The notes: generated by a model not told the origin, from the letters alone. 64,000 nt of DNA from Pseudomonas ceruminis (GCF_021602025.1 NZ_BQHW01000001.1:1-64000); one strand, 5' to 3'; counted from the first letter of the stretch, positions 35,366 through 44,714 are shown. A program made the numbers and translations.

Positions 35366-36190
35366 TCAGCGGCCTTCGATCAGCAACTCGCGCAAGCCGC
35401 CAGGATGCTCGACCAACTTGCCGGGCAGTTCGAAGCGACGTTCTGCCAGGTAGCTGTAGTCCTCGCGCGAGGCCTGTACACGTGCCAGGTCGATTTCAAA
35501 TTCGATCCGGCAGGGCTCGCGCCCGGCCTCGCAGAGCAATTGGCCATAAGGGTCGACCACCGCACTGCCGCCTGCGAACACCAGGCCGCCATCTCCCGGG
35601 CCCACGCGGTTGACCATCACGGCGTACGCCTGGTTTTCCATCGCACGCCCGCAAATGGCGGTGCGGTGGGTCGGGCCGTACGGGTCCATGTTGCCGTTGG
35701 TGACGAGGATCAGCTCGACGCCAAGTTGGCCAAGGGCCCGGGCGCTTTCGGGGAATTCGATATCGAAGCAGATCAGCATGCCCACGCGCACACCTTTGAA
35801 CAGTGCCGTGGCATAGCGATCGCCTGGGGTGAAGATGCCGCGGTCGGACGCCCAGAGGTGGGTCTTGCGGTACTTGAGCAGCACGCCGTCTGGCCCGATG
35901 AGTACGGTGGTGTTGTAGTACAGGCCGTCCTCGCCCGCTTCGGCAAGCCCAACGACAACGCCGACATCCTTCGCTTTCGCCGCTTGGGCGACCGCGCTGA
36001 GGGTAGGGCCGTCCAGGGGTTCTGCGATTGCTGCGATGTTTTGCTCAGAGGGAAAACCCATCAGCTGAGTTTCTGGAAACACCAGCAGGTCGGTGCCTGG
36101 CGAGCAGGCATTGATCGCGGCGAGGGTGCGCTCCAGGTTATAGGCAGTGTCGCCGTCGCGACCTGCCAATTGGATGAGTTCTACCTTCAT
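35366..36190 (-). CDS. Nitrilase-superfamily carbon-nitrogen hydrolase
   Basis: Cytosolic amidase or carbamylase of 274 residues. The catalytic Glu-Lys-Cys triad is Glu40 (VFPETQLMG), Lys109 (KYRKTHLW) and Cys141 (MLICFDIEFPE). Family members include N-carbamoylputrescine amidase, omega-amidase and deaminated glutathione amidase; none can be assigned from motifs alone. The start ATG 36190 has an ideal AGGAG. It is upstream of a PuuP-like permease and divergent from a LuxR-type regulator, suggesting an inducible amine or amide utilisation unit. Confidence 0.85.
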   Translation of the reverse strand: MKVELIQLAGRDGDTAYNLERTLAAINACSPGTDLLVFPETQLMGFPSEQNIAAIAEPLDGPTLSAVAQAAKAKDVGVVVGLAEAGEDGLYYNTTVLIGPDGVLLKYRKTHLWASDRGIFTPGDRYATALFKGVRVGMLICFDIEFPESARALGQLGVELILVTNGNMDPYGPTHRTAICGRAMENQAYAVMVNRVGPGDGGLVFAGGSAVVDPYGQLLCEAGREPCRIEFEIDLARVQASREDYSYLAERRFELPGKLVEHPGGLRELLIEGR

Positions 36191-36376
36191 TTGTACTCCT
36201 GATTGCGGGCCAACGCTGTCGCAATATTATTGTTGAAGCCACGGCCCTGCTCACATGACCGTTCGACGAAAACAGGTCAGAATGCGCGACGGACTGACAC
36301 GGGGTGTCGAGCGAGTATGCCGCCGTCGCGCGGGTCTGGGTAATTACGCCCACGTGGTAACCCAACGGGGGTAGAT

Positions 36377-37162
36377 ATGGACCTTACAATGCAGGACATC
36401 GCGTGGCATCGCTCGGTTGGCCAACTGATCGAAACGCTCGATCAGCCTGGCTTCTGGTTGCGGCTGGTACGCTTGTTGGGCCAGTACGTCGAATTCGACA
36501 GCTGGGTGGTGCTGCTCTTCAGTGATGGGCGACCACAGGTCTTCGCAGAATGCCCCGGCGAGGCGGGCGGGCCGGATCCGCTGTTCCAGGACTACCTGAA
36601 GGGGTTGTACATTCTCGACCCGTTCTACATCGCCACCCGCGATGCACCGGGCAGCGGCCTGGTTCACCTGGCCCAGGTGGCCCCGGAATGCTTCGAGCAG
36701 ACCGACTACTATCAGCGCTACTTCCGCCTGAATGTGGTCGCCGACGAGGTGCAGTACAACGTCCAGCTCGATGCCGAGCGCACCCTGTGTCTCTCGCTCG
36801 GGAGCCGATTACCGTTCAGCCCGACGCAGATTGCGCTGCTGGAGCTGCTCAGGCCCTGGGTAGCGGCCACGATGCGCCAGCGCATGAGTTTCGAGGCTGA
36901 CGCGTTGGCAGAAACGCCACCACCGGCACCCCGTTGGCAGAGCCGCCTGGAGGACACGGTCGAGCAGTTGGAGACGCCCCTCACGGCACGGGAGCTTGAG
37001 GTTGGGCGGATGATGCTCAGTGGCTGTTCGAGCAAGGAGATTGCTCGCAAACTGGCAATCTCCTCGGAAACGGTCAAGGTGCATCGCAAGCACATGTACA
37101 GCAAGCTGGGGATCAAATCCCAATCCGAGCTGTTTGCATTGTTTCTTCGGGCGCAGGGCTGA
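36377..37162 (+). CDS. LuxR-family transcriptional regulator
   Basis: 261 residues. The C-terminal LuxR helix-turn-helix is clear (LTARELEVGRMMLSGCSSKEIARKL, then ISSETVKVHRKHMYSKLGI, about 195-250). The N-terminal 190 residues show neither a receiver domain nor the conserved acyl-homoserine-lactone pocket and probably form a GAF- or PAS-like sensor. The start ATG 36377 has GGGGGTAG upstream. It is divergent from the nitrilase/permease pair across 186 bp, so it likely controls them, perhaps in response to their substrate. Confidence 0.85.
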   Translation: MDLTMQDIAWHRSVGQLIETLDQPGFWLRLVRLLGQYVEFDSWVVLLFSDGRPQVFAECPGEAGGPDPLFQDYLKGLYILDPFYIATRDAPGSGLVHLAQVAPECFEQTDYYQRYFRLNVVADEVQYNVQLDAERTLCLSLGSRLPFSPTQIALLELLRPWVAATMRQRMSFEADALAETPPPAPRWQSRLEDTVEQLETPLTARELEVGRMMLSGCSSKEIARKLAISSETVKVHRKHMYSKLGIKSQSELFALFLRAQG

Positions 37163-37187
37163 TCCACGCATCCGGCGTTCACGGCCC

Positions 37188-37805
37188 TCAGCGCATCGCC
37201 GCCAGCTTTATGCCAAACCCCACCAGGCACGCCCCCGCCAACCGCTCGAACAGGTTGGCGATGCGCGGGTTGGCCCGCATGCGTTCAGCCAGTTGGTGCG
37301 TCAGCACCACTGCGATCAAGCCATACAGGAAGGTCACCACTGCCACGGTCACTGCGAGAAAGCCGAAGGTCACCAACCCCTGGTGTTTGACCGGGTCGAC
37401 GAACAGTGGAAAGAACGCCATGTAGAACATGATCGCCTTGGGGTTGAGCAAGGTGATCATCATCGTCTGGCGCAGGTAGTGCCCGTTGTCCATGCGGCTT
37501 GCACGCGGCGCGCCACCGGGTTTGCTCAGCAGCATGCGCAGCCCCAGGTAGGCCAGGTACGCCGCACCGACCCACTGCACCACATGGAAGGCGGCAGGGT
37601 AGGCCGCCAACAGGGTTGCCACCCCGGCCACTGCCAGCCACAGCAACACCTGATCGCCGAGGATCACCCCGAAGGTTGCGGCCAGGCCTGCCTTGATGCC
37701 GCCCTTGCCGGTGGCCGTGATCAGGGCAAAGTTGCCCGGGCCGGGGATGGCCAGCACGATGATGAAGGCGATGACAAATGCGCTGTAGTCGGTGACGCCG
37801 AGCAT
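37188..37805 (-). CDS. LysE/RhtB-family amino acid exporter
   Basis: Inner-membrane exporter of 205 residues with six predicted helices. The family signature AIPGPGNFALITATGKGGIKAGLAAT lies in the first helix-loop, and NPKAIMFYMAFFPLFVD follows in the fourth. The start is ATG 37805 with CAGGAG upstream; the 27 extra codons to 37886 are not supported. Substrate unknown. It is convergent with the LuxR gene (25-bp gap). Confidence 0.88.
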   Translation of the reverse strand: MLGVTDYSAFVIAFIIVLAIPGPGNFALITATGKGGIKAGLAATFGVILGDQVLLWLAVAGVATLLAAYPAAFHVVQWVGAAYLAYLGLRMLLSKPGGAPRASRMDNGHYLRQTMMITLLNPKAIMFYMAFFPLFVDPVKHQGLVTFGFLAVTVAVVTFLYGLIAVVLTHQLAERMRANPRIANLFERLAGACLVGFGIKLAAMR

Positions 37806-37980
37806 GGGGAACTCCTGTAGGGGCAGGGCAGAGGCACAGAGGTTGACTATCGTGCGCGCCGGCCGGCTTTTCAACTGCACAGTCATCTGTTGCGCTTAAA
37901 GCTTGGATCCAAAGTAACGGTTCTGTATCATCCGGCCGCCATCAGAAGGATGGTTTCACGTTGTATTTAAAGGACTTAGT

Positions 37981-38172
37981 ATGAAAAAGCTGTTCAAAGC
38001 CACTGTCGCCGTTGCTGTCGTTTCGGGCGTAGCCCTGCTGTCCGGTTGCACTGGCCAAGTCTACAACCAGCAGAAAAACTGCTCGTACGACTACCTGTTC
38101 CACCCGTCGGTTTCCATCTCCAAGGTCATCGGTGGCTGCGGCCCGATCGATAAACTGCCTCAGCCGCAGTAA
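37981..38172 (+). CDS. Small YhfL-like lipoprotein (DUF4223)
   Basis: 63 residues with a lipoprotein signal (MKKLFKATVAVAVVSGVALLSGC, mature from Cys23). The mature part has NCSYDYLFHPSVSISKVIGGCGP, close to E. coli YhfL (NCSYDYLLHPAISISKIIGGCGP from memory). Two conserved cysteines may pair in the periplasm. Function unknown. A strong terminator follows. Confidence 0.85.
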   Translation: MKKLFKATVAVAVVSGVALLSGCTGQVYNQQKNCSYDYLFHPSVSISKVIGGCGPIDKLPQPQ

Positions 38173-38187
38173 TCTTGGCGATACCCT

Positions 38188-38249
38188 GATCAGGTCGCTT
38201 GCGACCTGATCCAAGGCCCCCGGTCATGCAAATGCCCGGGGGTTTTTGT
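38188..38249 (+). terminator. Tandem hairpins ending the YhfL-like transcript
   Basis: The first stem is GATCAGGTCG-CTTG-CGACCTGATC (38188-38211). The second is CCCCCGG / CCGGGGG (38217-38223 with 38236-38242), followed by TTTTTGTTTT. The second is a good rho-independent terminator and lies 10 bp before the convergent TonB receptor stop. Confidence 0.85.
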
Positions 38250-38258
38250 TTTAGGGCG

Positions 38259-40700
38259 TTACCAACGCAGCGAAACCGTGCCCAGCAAGCTGCGTTCCTC
38301 GCCCCAGTAGCAGCGCCCGGCATTGTTGCAGCCAGCTACATAGGTTTTGTCGAACAGGTTGCGGGCATTGACTTCGACAGACCAGTGCTCGTCGAGGGTG
38401 TAGCCTACCTTGGCATCGACCAAGGTCACGTCACCGGTGTCGAGCTTGCCGTAGAGGCTGGTCGGGGTGTAGGCGAAGGTACTGTCGAAGTGTCGCACGC
38501 CCGCGCCGAGCTGCAGGCCTTTGAGCAAGCCGTCGTGAAAGCGATAGGTGCTCCACACCGAGGCCTGGTTGCGCGGAACGCCGGTCATCTGGTGGCCCTC
38601 GTACAGCGAGCCTGCCACGTCCTTGGTGATACGTGAGTCGGTGTAGGTGTAGGCCGCAGTGAGGTTGAGGTTTTCGCTCAGGTCGCTGTTGAGCTCCAGC
38701 TCCACGCCCTTGGCCCGGCTGGCACCGATCTGGCGGTAGTCGCCCACCGTGGCGTCGAACAGCACATCATCTTGCTTGCGCAGGTCGTACACCGAGGCGG
38801 TGAAGGCGGTGTTCCAGCCTTTGGGCTCGTACTTGATGCCCAGCTCGTACTGCTCGCTGGTGGTCGGGTCCAGGGCGCCGCTTTTGCTTTCGGTCTGCTG
38901 GGTCGGGGCGAAGGCGGTGGAATAGCTGAAGTACGGCGACAGGCCATTGTCGAACTGGTACATCACGCCGGTCTGCCAGGTGAAATCGCTGTCCCAGCTG
39001 TCCATGTCAGCCTGGGCATTGAGGGTCCCGGCCTTGTTGCGGAACTGGCTGTTGACCCGGTCCAGGCGCCCGCCGAGCAGCAGCACCCAATGGTCCACCT
39101 TGGTCTGCAGTTGGCTGTACAGGCCGTACATGGTCTGTTCGAGCAAGGCGTTCTGCACAGGGAACGGCGTGGTCGGTTTGCCGTTCCATACCGGGTTGAA
39201 CACGTTGATGGTGCCGCCGTTGCCAGCATCCCAGTTCTGGTTGAACGAGGTGCGGTCAAGGCTCGCGCCGAGCAGCACGGTGTGCTCGAGCGCGCCGCTG
39301 TTGAAGTGGCCTTCGAACTGGTTGTCCAGCGAGTAGGCGATGGACTTGTTATAGCGGTCGTAGGCCTGGTTGCTCAGGGTGGTTCCGAAGCCGCCATTGT
39401 TCAGGTTGCCTGGCCAGGTTTCCTGGCGGTCGATGCGCGACTGCAGGTAGCGCGAGTTCTGGCGAAACTGCCAGGTGTCGTTGAAGCGGTGGCTGAACGC
39501 ATAGCCCAGGCTCCAGGTTTCGCGCTCGAAGTTGTCCCAGTTCGGGTTGCCTGACAATTGGTCCTTGGCGATCTTGCCGTTGGGGTTGTGCAGCAGGGTG
39601 CCGGCGGCCGGGTAACCCAGCTCCATCAGCGTGCGGTCGCGCTGGTAGGTGGCCAGCACGGTCAGGCTGTTGAAATCGTCGACGTTCAGGGTCAGCGACG
39701 GCGCCAGGTACAGGCGGTCGTCTGGCTGATGGTCAACCTGGGTATCGGACTTGCGGCCCATCATCACCAGGCGGCCAAGAATATTGCCCTCATCGGTCAG
39801 CGGGCCAGAGACATCGACGCCCAGTTGGCGGCGGTTATACGAACCGTAGCTCAGTTGCACTTCGCCGCGGGGTTGGGCGGTGGGCCGCTTGCTCACCAGG
39901 TTGACCACGCCACCGGGTGCGTTCTCGCCGTACAGGATCGAGGTTGGGCCACGGAACACCTCCACCCGCTCCAGGCCATAAGGTTCGCTGCTGGTGTCGT
40001 AGCGGTTGCCTTGTACGCGCAGGCCATCACGCAGCAGGCCATAGCCATAGTCGGTGGCATTGAAACCACGGATGAAAAACAGGTCGCCGGCCTGCCCGTC
40101 GCCACCGGCAAAGGGCGGCGAGAAGATCCCGGGGACATAGCCAAGCACCTCGGTCAGCGTCTGTGATTGCTGGTCGTCCATGCGTTGGCGGGTCACCACC
40201 GAAACCGAGCGGGGTGTGTCGGCCAGGGCGCTGTTGGTCTTGCTGGCCGTGGCGCTGGAAACGGCGCGGTAACCCGTGTCGCCCTGGCCATTGCTGGCCA
40301 GTTCGGCGGCAGCGTTGATCGCAGTGGCGTCCAATTGCAGTGCGCCGCCATCGGCGGCAGGTTGCAGCACATAGCCGGCGTTACCTTGCGGCACGGCTTG
40401 CAGCCCGGTGCCCTGGAGCAGGCGCGCCAGGCCCTGGGCGGTGCTGTAACGGCCCTGCAGCCCTTGGCTGGTCTTGCCCGCTGCCAGTTCATTGCTACCG
40501 GCCAGGTAAATGCCGGCCTGGCTGCTGAATTGGTTGAGGGCACCCGTAAGCGAGCCGGGGGCGATGTTGAACGTCGTCTCGCTGCTGGAGACCTGCGCGG
40601 CATAGGCCGGCGTCATCGGCAATATCAATGGCGCGGTGGCGCAAACAAACAACGGCGCGGCAAGCGCCAGGCGAAACGCGGAGTGGAAAGGCGTCGGCAT
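38259..40700 (-). CDS. TonB-dependent siderophore receptor with N-terminal signalling domain
   Basis: Outer-membrane ferric-siderophore transducer, 813 residues. The order is signal peptide (to about 35), STN signalling domain (FNIAPGSLTGALNQFSSQAG ... QGLARLLQGTGL, about 45-115), plug (SVVTRQRMDDQQ, YGLERVEVFRGPTSILYGENAPGGVVN) and a 22-strand barrel ending GTVSLRW. The signalling domain contacts FecR in the periplasm and is found only in receptors that control their own sigma factor. That matches the sigma and fecR genes upstream on the same strand. The siderophore is not identifiable; the receptor resembles FoxA/FpvA/FiuA types. Confidence 0.93.
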   Translation of the reverse strand: MPTPFHSAFRLALAAPLFVCATAPLILPMTPAYAAQVSSSETTFNIAPGSLTGALNQFSSQAGIYLAGSNELAAGKTSQGLQGRYSTAQGLARLLQGTGLQAVPQGNAGYVLQPAADGGALQLDATAINAAAELASNGQGDTGYRAVSSATASKTNSALADTPRSVSVVTRQRMDDQQSQTLTEVLGYVPGIFSPPFAGGDGQAGDLFFIRGFNATDYGYGLLRDGLRVQGNRYDTSSEPYGLERVEVFRGPTSILYGENAPGGVVNLVSKRPTAQPRGEVQLSYGSYNRRQLGVDVSGPLTDEGNILGRLVMMGRKSDTQVDHQPDDRLYLAPSLTLNVDDFNSLTVLATYQRDRTLMELGYPAAGTLLHNPNGKIAKDQLSGNPNWDNFERETWSLGYAFSHRFNDTWQFRQNSRYLQSRIDRQETWPGNLNNGGFGTTLSNQAYDRYNKSIAYSLDNQFEGHFNSGALEHTVLLGASLDRTSFNQNWDAGNGGTINVFNPVWNGKPTTPFPVQNALLEQTMYGLYSQLQTKVDHWVLLLGGRLDRVNSQFRNKAGTLNAQADMDSWDSDFTWQTGVMYQFDNGLSPYFSYSTAFAPTQQTESKSGALDPTTSEQYELGIKYEPKGWNTAFTASVYDLRKQDDVLFDATVGDYRQIGASRAKGVELELNSDLSENLNLTAAYTYTDSRITKDVAGSLYEGHQMTGVPRNQASVWSTYRFHDGLLKGLQLGAGVRHFDSTFAYTPTSLYGKLDTGDVTLVDAKVGYTLDEHWSVEVNARNLFDKTYVAGCNNAGRCYWGEERSLLGTVSLRW

Positions 40701-40806
40701 GCGGGTCCCTGGAATCGATACGGTGATGTTGAGCGTCTGGTAAGGGGTAAACCGAACGAACGGGGGAAAAGGGAACCCGCTACTTCACTTTTTTTCCGCC
40801 AGGTAC

Positions 40807-41772
40807 TCAGGCCGGCTCGACACTGACCCACCAAGGTGTCAGGCGTTGCACGCGCACCGGCAGCGCCGCTTGAAGCAGCTCAAGGGCACGGTCGGTGTCG
40901 TCGAGCGGGAAGGCGCCCATGACCGACAGCTGGGCGACGTCGGGGTGCCAGCCCAGATGGCCATGGCGATACCGCCCCAAGGTCTGCAGCAACCGCTCAA
41001 GGGGCATGTCCTCGGCGTTCAGGCGTTGGTGAATCCATGACTGGCCAGCGCTTTTTGCCGGGTGCGCAGCGCTGATCGCCTGGGCGGTAAAGTCCACCTG
41101 CTGGCCGGCCTGGATGATCTTGCGCTCACCGCTGAGCGCCGTGCACACCGCAACCGCGCCGTCATACACGTCCAACCGCGTACGCTGGCCTTGCTGGCAC
41201 ACGGCGAAGCGCGTACCCAAGGCCTGCATGCGCCCTTGCGCGGTATCGACCAGGAAAGGGCGTTGCGCATCGGCGGCGGTTTCCAGCAACAGCTCGCCGA
41301 AACGCAGGTTCAGCACCCGTGCCAGTACTGAAAAATCCAGGTCCACGGCGCTCTGTGCGCCCAGCCACAGTTGGCTGCCGTCTGCCAAGCGCACTTCACG
41401 GGTTTCGCCAATGCCCGTGGCCAGGTCTGCGCTCCAGCCTGACAGCGGCGCCCCGCGCCAGGCGCTCCAGCCAATCAGCGAGCTGGCACCCAGCAGCAGC
41501 AACGATTTGAGCCCGGTGCGCCGGCTGAAGCGACGGGCATCATGCTCGCGCAGCACCCGCCCGGCGCCTGTGGCTTGAGCTTGCAAGGGGGTGAAGCGTT
41601 GGCCGACACGCTGCACGTAGAGCCACGCCGCCTGGTGATCGCCGTGCTGGTCGAACCAGTGTTGCCATTGCGTGTGCACCTGCGGGCCGGCGTGCTCGTC
41701 CTGCAGTTGCACGTACCAGTGCGCGGCTTCCTGCAGGCTGGCATGGCTGAGTTTCTGCACCGGTGTGGTCAT
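40807..41772 (-). CDS. FecR-family anti-sigma/sigma regulator
   Basis: Inner-membrane signal transducer of 321 residues from ATG 41772 (MTTPVQKLSHASLQ). The N-terminal cytosolic domain (AAHWYVQLQDE, WQHWFDQHGDHQAAW) binds the sigma factor, one membrane segment lies near 90-108 (LLLLGASSLIGWSAW), and the periplasmic FecR domain begins with TGIGETREVRLADGSQLWLGAQSA. It is 4 bp downstream of the sigma gene and upstream of the receptor gene, the standard Fec-type order. Confidence 0.92.
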   Translation of the reverse strand: MTTPVQKLSHASLQEAAHWYVQLQDEHAGPQVHTQWQHWFDQHGDHQAAWLYVQRVGQRFTPLQAQATGAGRVLREHDARRFSRRTGLKSLLLLGASSLIGWSAWRGAPLSGWSADLATGIGETREVRLADGSQLWLGAQSAVDLDFSVLARVLNLRFGELLLETAADAQRPFLVDTAQGRMQALGTRFAVCQQGQRTRLDVYDGAVAVCTALSGERKIIQAGQQVDFTAQAISAAHPAKSAGQSWIHQRLNAEDMPLERLLQTLGRYRHGHLGWHPDVAQLSVMGAFPLDDTDRALELLQAALPVRVQRLTPWWVSVEPA

Positions 41773-41776
41773 GGCG

Positions 41777-42307
41777 TCACTCCACCAGCAAGCCGTCGAG
41801 TTCGGCCTCGAGGATGGCGCAGTGCAGCAATGCCTGAGCCAGGTATTTTTTGACCATGCGTTCACTGACACCGATGTGCAAGGCGATCTCGCGGTAGGCC
41901 AGGCCGTCGATCTGGGCCAGCAGGAAGGCCTGACGCACCCTGGCGGGCAAACGCAGCAACAGGGCGTCGACCTCGTGCAGGGTCTCGACGATCAGTGCCC
42001 GTTGCTCGGGGGACGGCTGCAGGGCAGGGGGCTGCAACGCCAGGTGCTCCAGCCAGGCCTGCTCCAGCTTCTGGCGGCGCCAGTGGTCGATGCACAGCCC
42101 GCGGGCGATGGTTGCCAGGTACGAGCGCTCACCCGCCTGGCCATCGAACTGGCGCGGGCGATGCAGCAGACGCACGAAGGTGTCCTGCACCAGGTCTGCT
42201 GCATCCGGGCGATTACCCAGGCGCCGGTGCACAAAGCCCAGCAGCCAGCGCGAATGGCTCTGGTACAGGGTATGGATCGAGTTGTTCAACTCAGGTATCG
42301 AAACCAC
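41777..42307 (-). CDS. ECF sigma factor, FecI-like
   Basis: Iron-starvation sigma factor, 176 residues when started at GTG 42307 (followed by VSIPELNNSIHTLYQSH). Region 2 has DAADLVQDTFVRLL and region 4 has LPARVRQAFLLAQIDGLAYREIALHIGVSERMVKKYL. The frame is open to 42475, but the extra 56 codons would cross a good sigma-70 promoter (42357-42385), so the shorter form is preferred; TTG 42286 is another option. With FecR and the receptor it forms a cell-surface signalling unit that switches on receptor expression when the ferric siderophore binds. Confidence 0.87.
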   Translation of the reverse strand: MVSIPELNNSIHTLYQSHSRWLLGFVHRRLGNRPDAADLVQDTFVRLLHRPRQFDGQAGERSYLATIARGLCIDHWRRQKLEQAWLEHLALQPPALQPSPEQRALIVETLHEVDALLLRLPARVRQAFLLAQIDGLAYREIALHIGVSERMVKKYLAQALLHCAILEAELDGLLVE

Positions 42308-42337
42308 GGCGGCATCCGGCGCAAGCGCTGACTGGGT

Positions 42338-42385
42338 GCGAATGAGAAATGCTCGCAATATAGGGGTGCCGGCCAAATACTGCAA
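42338..42385 (-). promoter_or_regulatory. Sigma-70 promoter with overlapping putative Fur box for the ECF sigma gene
   Basis: On the minus strand -35 TTGCAG (42380-42385), exactly 17 bp, -10 TATATT (42357-42362). Immediately downstream GCGAGCATTTCTCATTCGC (42338-42356) resembles a degenerate Fur box around the transcription start. The promoter places the mRNA start about 40 bases before GTG 42307. Fur repression is expected from the Fec paradigm; the box match is only moderate. The remaining gap to mqo (42386-42638) shows no further gene. Confidence 0.55.
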
Positions 42386-42638
42386 TCGGCGTATTGCACA
42401 GCGAAATGCGCATGAGACAACCTGCCGCCTTGCCTCGAGCCACGCAATTTGTTTGTGCTGGCATTTCAGATACAATCAACGAAACGATTCAGCCTGTCGG
42501 TCAATTCGACAAAAGCCTGGGTCGTTTTCTGGTTCTTTAAGTCGCTGAACAATGATCACAAAAAGCCTGCGCGGAAGAACACGAAGCACCTGGGTCAGCC
42601 ACAGGCCCGTCCTCCGTTCTACAGACTGGAATTGATCA

Positions 42639-44276
42639 ATGTTCAAGAAAGCTGGCAAGACCTTGCTGGGTCTGGCTGTCGCTGCGAGCTTCATGCAAGC
42701 GCACGCCGCAGAAACCAAGAAAGTCGATGTGCTGCTGGTCGGCGGCGGCATCATGAGCTCCACCCTGGCCGTGTGGCTGCACGAGCTGGAGCCGAGCTGG
42801 TCGATGGAGATGGTCGAGCGCCTGGACGGCGTCGCCGAAGAAAGCTCCAACGGCTGGAACAACGCCGGTACCGGCCACTCCGCGCTGGCTGAGCTGAACT
42901 ACACCCCGGAAGACAAAGACGGCAACGTCAACATCTCCAAGGCCATCGAAATCAACGAAGCCTTCCAGATCTCCCGCCAGTTCTGGTCGTGGCAGGTCCG
43001 CCAGGGCGTGCTGAAGAACCCGCACTCGTTCATCAACACCACCCCGCACATGAGCTTCGTCTGGGGCGATGACAACATCAAGTTCCTCAAGAAGCGCTAC
43101 GAGGCGCTGCAGGCCAGCCCGCTGTTCCGCCCTATGCAGTACTCCGAGGACCACGCGCAGATCGCCAAGTGGGTCCCGTTGATGATGGAAGGCCGCGACC
43201 CTAACCAGAAGCTGGCCGTGACCTGGACCCCGATTGGTACTGACGTCAACTTCGGCGAGATCACCCGCCAGTTCGTCGGCCACCTCAAGACCCAGGAAAA
43301 CTTCGACCTGAAGCTGTCCAGCGAAGTGCAGGACATCACCCGCAACAAGGATGGCTCCTGGCACGTCGAGTACAAGAACCTGAAGGACGGTACCGAGTCG
43401 GCCACCGACGCCAAGTTCCTGTTCATCGGTGCCGGCGGCGGCGCGCTGAAGCTGCTGCAGAAGTCGGGTATTCCTGAAGCCAAGGAATACGCAGGTTTCC
43501 CGGTTGGCGGCTCGTTCCTGGTAACCGAGAACCCGACCGTTGCCATGCAGCACATGGCCAAGGCCTACGGCATCGCCTCCACCGGCGCGCCACCCATGTC
43601 GGTACCGCACCTGGACACCCGAGTGCTGGACGGCAAGCGCGTGATCCTGTTCGGGCCATTCGCCACCTTCTCGACCAAGTTCCTGAAGAACGGCTCGTAC
43701 CTGGACCTGCTGAGCAGCACCACCCTGCACAACGTATGGCCGATGACCAAGGTCGGTATCGAGCAGTACCCGCTGGTCGAGTACCTTGCAGGTCAGCTGA
43801 TGCTGTCGGACGAAGACCGTTTCGATGCACTGCGCACCTACTTCCCGAACGCCAAGAAGGAAGACTGGAAGCTGTGGCAGGCCGGTCAGCGCGTGCAGAT
43901 CATCAAGCGTGACGCAGAAAAAGGCGGCGTGCTCAAGCTGGGTACTGAAGTCGTAGCCTCCGAAGACCGCACCATCGCGGGTCTGCTGGGCGCATCGCCA
44001 GGTGCTTCGACCGCAGCGCCGATCATGCTGAACGTGCTGGAAACCGTGTTCAAAGAGAAAGTGGCCACCCCGCAGTGGCAAGCCAAGATCAAAGAGATCG
44101 TGCCGAGCTACGGCACCAAGCTCAACGATTCGGCTGCTGCCACCCAGAAAGAGTGGAACTACACCGCTGAAGTACTGCAGCTGGAGAAGCCGCCGGTGAT
44201 CGACCAGAGCGTCGGCACCAGCACCGGTGCTACCCAGCCGGTTGAAAGCAAGCCAGAGAACGACATGGCGCTGTAA
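42639..44276 (+). CDS. mqo: Malate:quinone oxidoreductase with signal-like N terminus
   Basis: FAD enzyme oxidising malate to oxaloacetate with electrons to the quinone pool, 545 residues. The FAD motif is [16 protein letters not shown], followed by the Mqo-specific [23 protein letters not shown] and [11 protein letters not shown]. Unusually the FAD domain is preceded by about 25 residues ([23 protein letters not shown]) that look like a Sec signal with an AHA cleavage site. In most bacteria Mqo is a cytosolic peripheral membrane protein. The P. putida group carries several mqo genes, and this corresponds by position to mqo2. A good terminator follows. Confidence 0.93.
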   Translation: MFKKAGKTLLGLAVAASFMQAHAAETKKVDVLLVGGGIMSSTLAVWLHELEPSWSMEMVERLDGVAEESSNGWNNAGTGHSALAELNYTPEDKDGNVNISKAIEINEAFQISRQFWSWQVRQGVLKNPHSFINTTPHMSFVWGDDNIKFLKKRYEALQASPLFRPMQYSEDHAQIAKWVPLMMEGRDPNQKLAVTWTPIGTDVNFGEITRQFVGHLKTQENFDLKLSSEVQDITRNKDGSWHVEYKNLKDGTESATDAKFLFIGAGGGALKLLQKSGIPEAKEYAGFPVGGSFLVTENPTVAMQHMAKAYGIASTGAPPMSVPHLDTRVLDGKRVILFGPFATFSTKFLKNGSYLDLLSSTTLHNVWPMTKVGIEQYPLVEYLAGQLMLSDEDRFDALRTYFPNAKKEDWKLWQAGQRVQIIKRDAEKGGVLKLGTEVVASEDRTIAGLLGASPGASTAAPIMLNVLETVFKEKVATPQWQAKIKEIVPSYGTKLNDSAAATQKEWNYTAEVLQLEKPPVIDQSVGTSTGATQPVESKPENDMAL

Positions 44277-44294
44277 GCGGCAGTGTTGTGATCG

Positions 44295-44330
44295 AAAGCC
44301 ACGGGGGTGACCTCGTGGCTTTTTTTTTGC
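44295..44330 (+). terminator. Rho-independent terminator after mqo
   Basis: AAAGCCACG (44295-44303) pairs with CGTGGCTTT (44314-44322), ending in a run of about nine T residues. It is a strong canonical terminator 18 bp after the mqo stop. Confidence 0.9.
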
Positions 44331-44378
44331 CTGTATCGGCCGCTTAGCGACTGAATCCGCGAAGCGATCAGTGCTGAT

Positions 44379-44714
44379 TCAGCGCTGGCGCAGAATGCAC
44401 GCCAGCAACCCGGGGAACCGTTCGTCGAGCATTTCGCAGCGCAGCGAATTCATATGGGTAGTGCCCACATTGCGCGTATGCACCAGCCCCGCATCCCGCA
44501 ACACGCGAAAATGATGGGACATGCTCGATTTCGGCCGCCCGCCGTCCAGTTCGCCGCAACTGGCTTCGTCAACGCCCGCCAGGTGGCGCACGATCTCCAG
44601 GCGCACGGGGTCGCTCAAGGCATAAAGCAGGCGCTCGAGAATCAGGTCTTCAGGGTTGGGGTGTTTGTAGGCTCGCATAGTGGCCATGATAACGGGGGTT
44701 TCATTAATTGCCAT
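44379..44714 (-). CDS. ArsR-family winged-helix repressor
   Basis: 111 residues. The winged helix is readable as YALSDPVRLEIVRHLAG, CGELDGGRPKSSMSHHFRVLRDAGLVHTRN. Metal-binding cysteine pairs typical of ArsR/SmtB are absent, so it probably senses an organic or redox ligand. It is divergent from xenA; the start ATG (44712-44714) overlaps the first bases of a perfect inverted repeat at 44713-44736, so the protein probably represses both itself and xenA. An internal ATG at 44687 is an alternative start. Confidence 0.87.
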   Translation of the reverse strand: MAINETPVIMATMRAYKHPNPEDLILERLLYALSDPVRLEIVRHLAGVDEASCGELDGGRPKSSMSHHFRVLRDAGLVHTRNVGTTHMNSLRCEMLDERFPGLLACILRQR

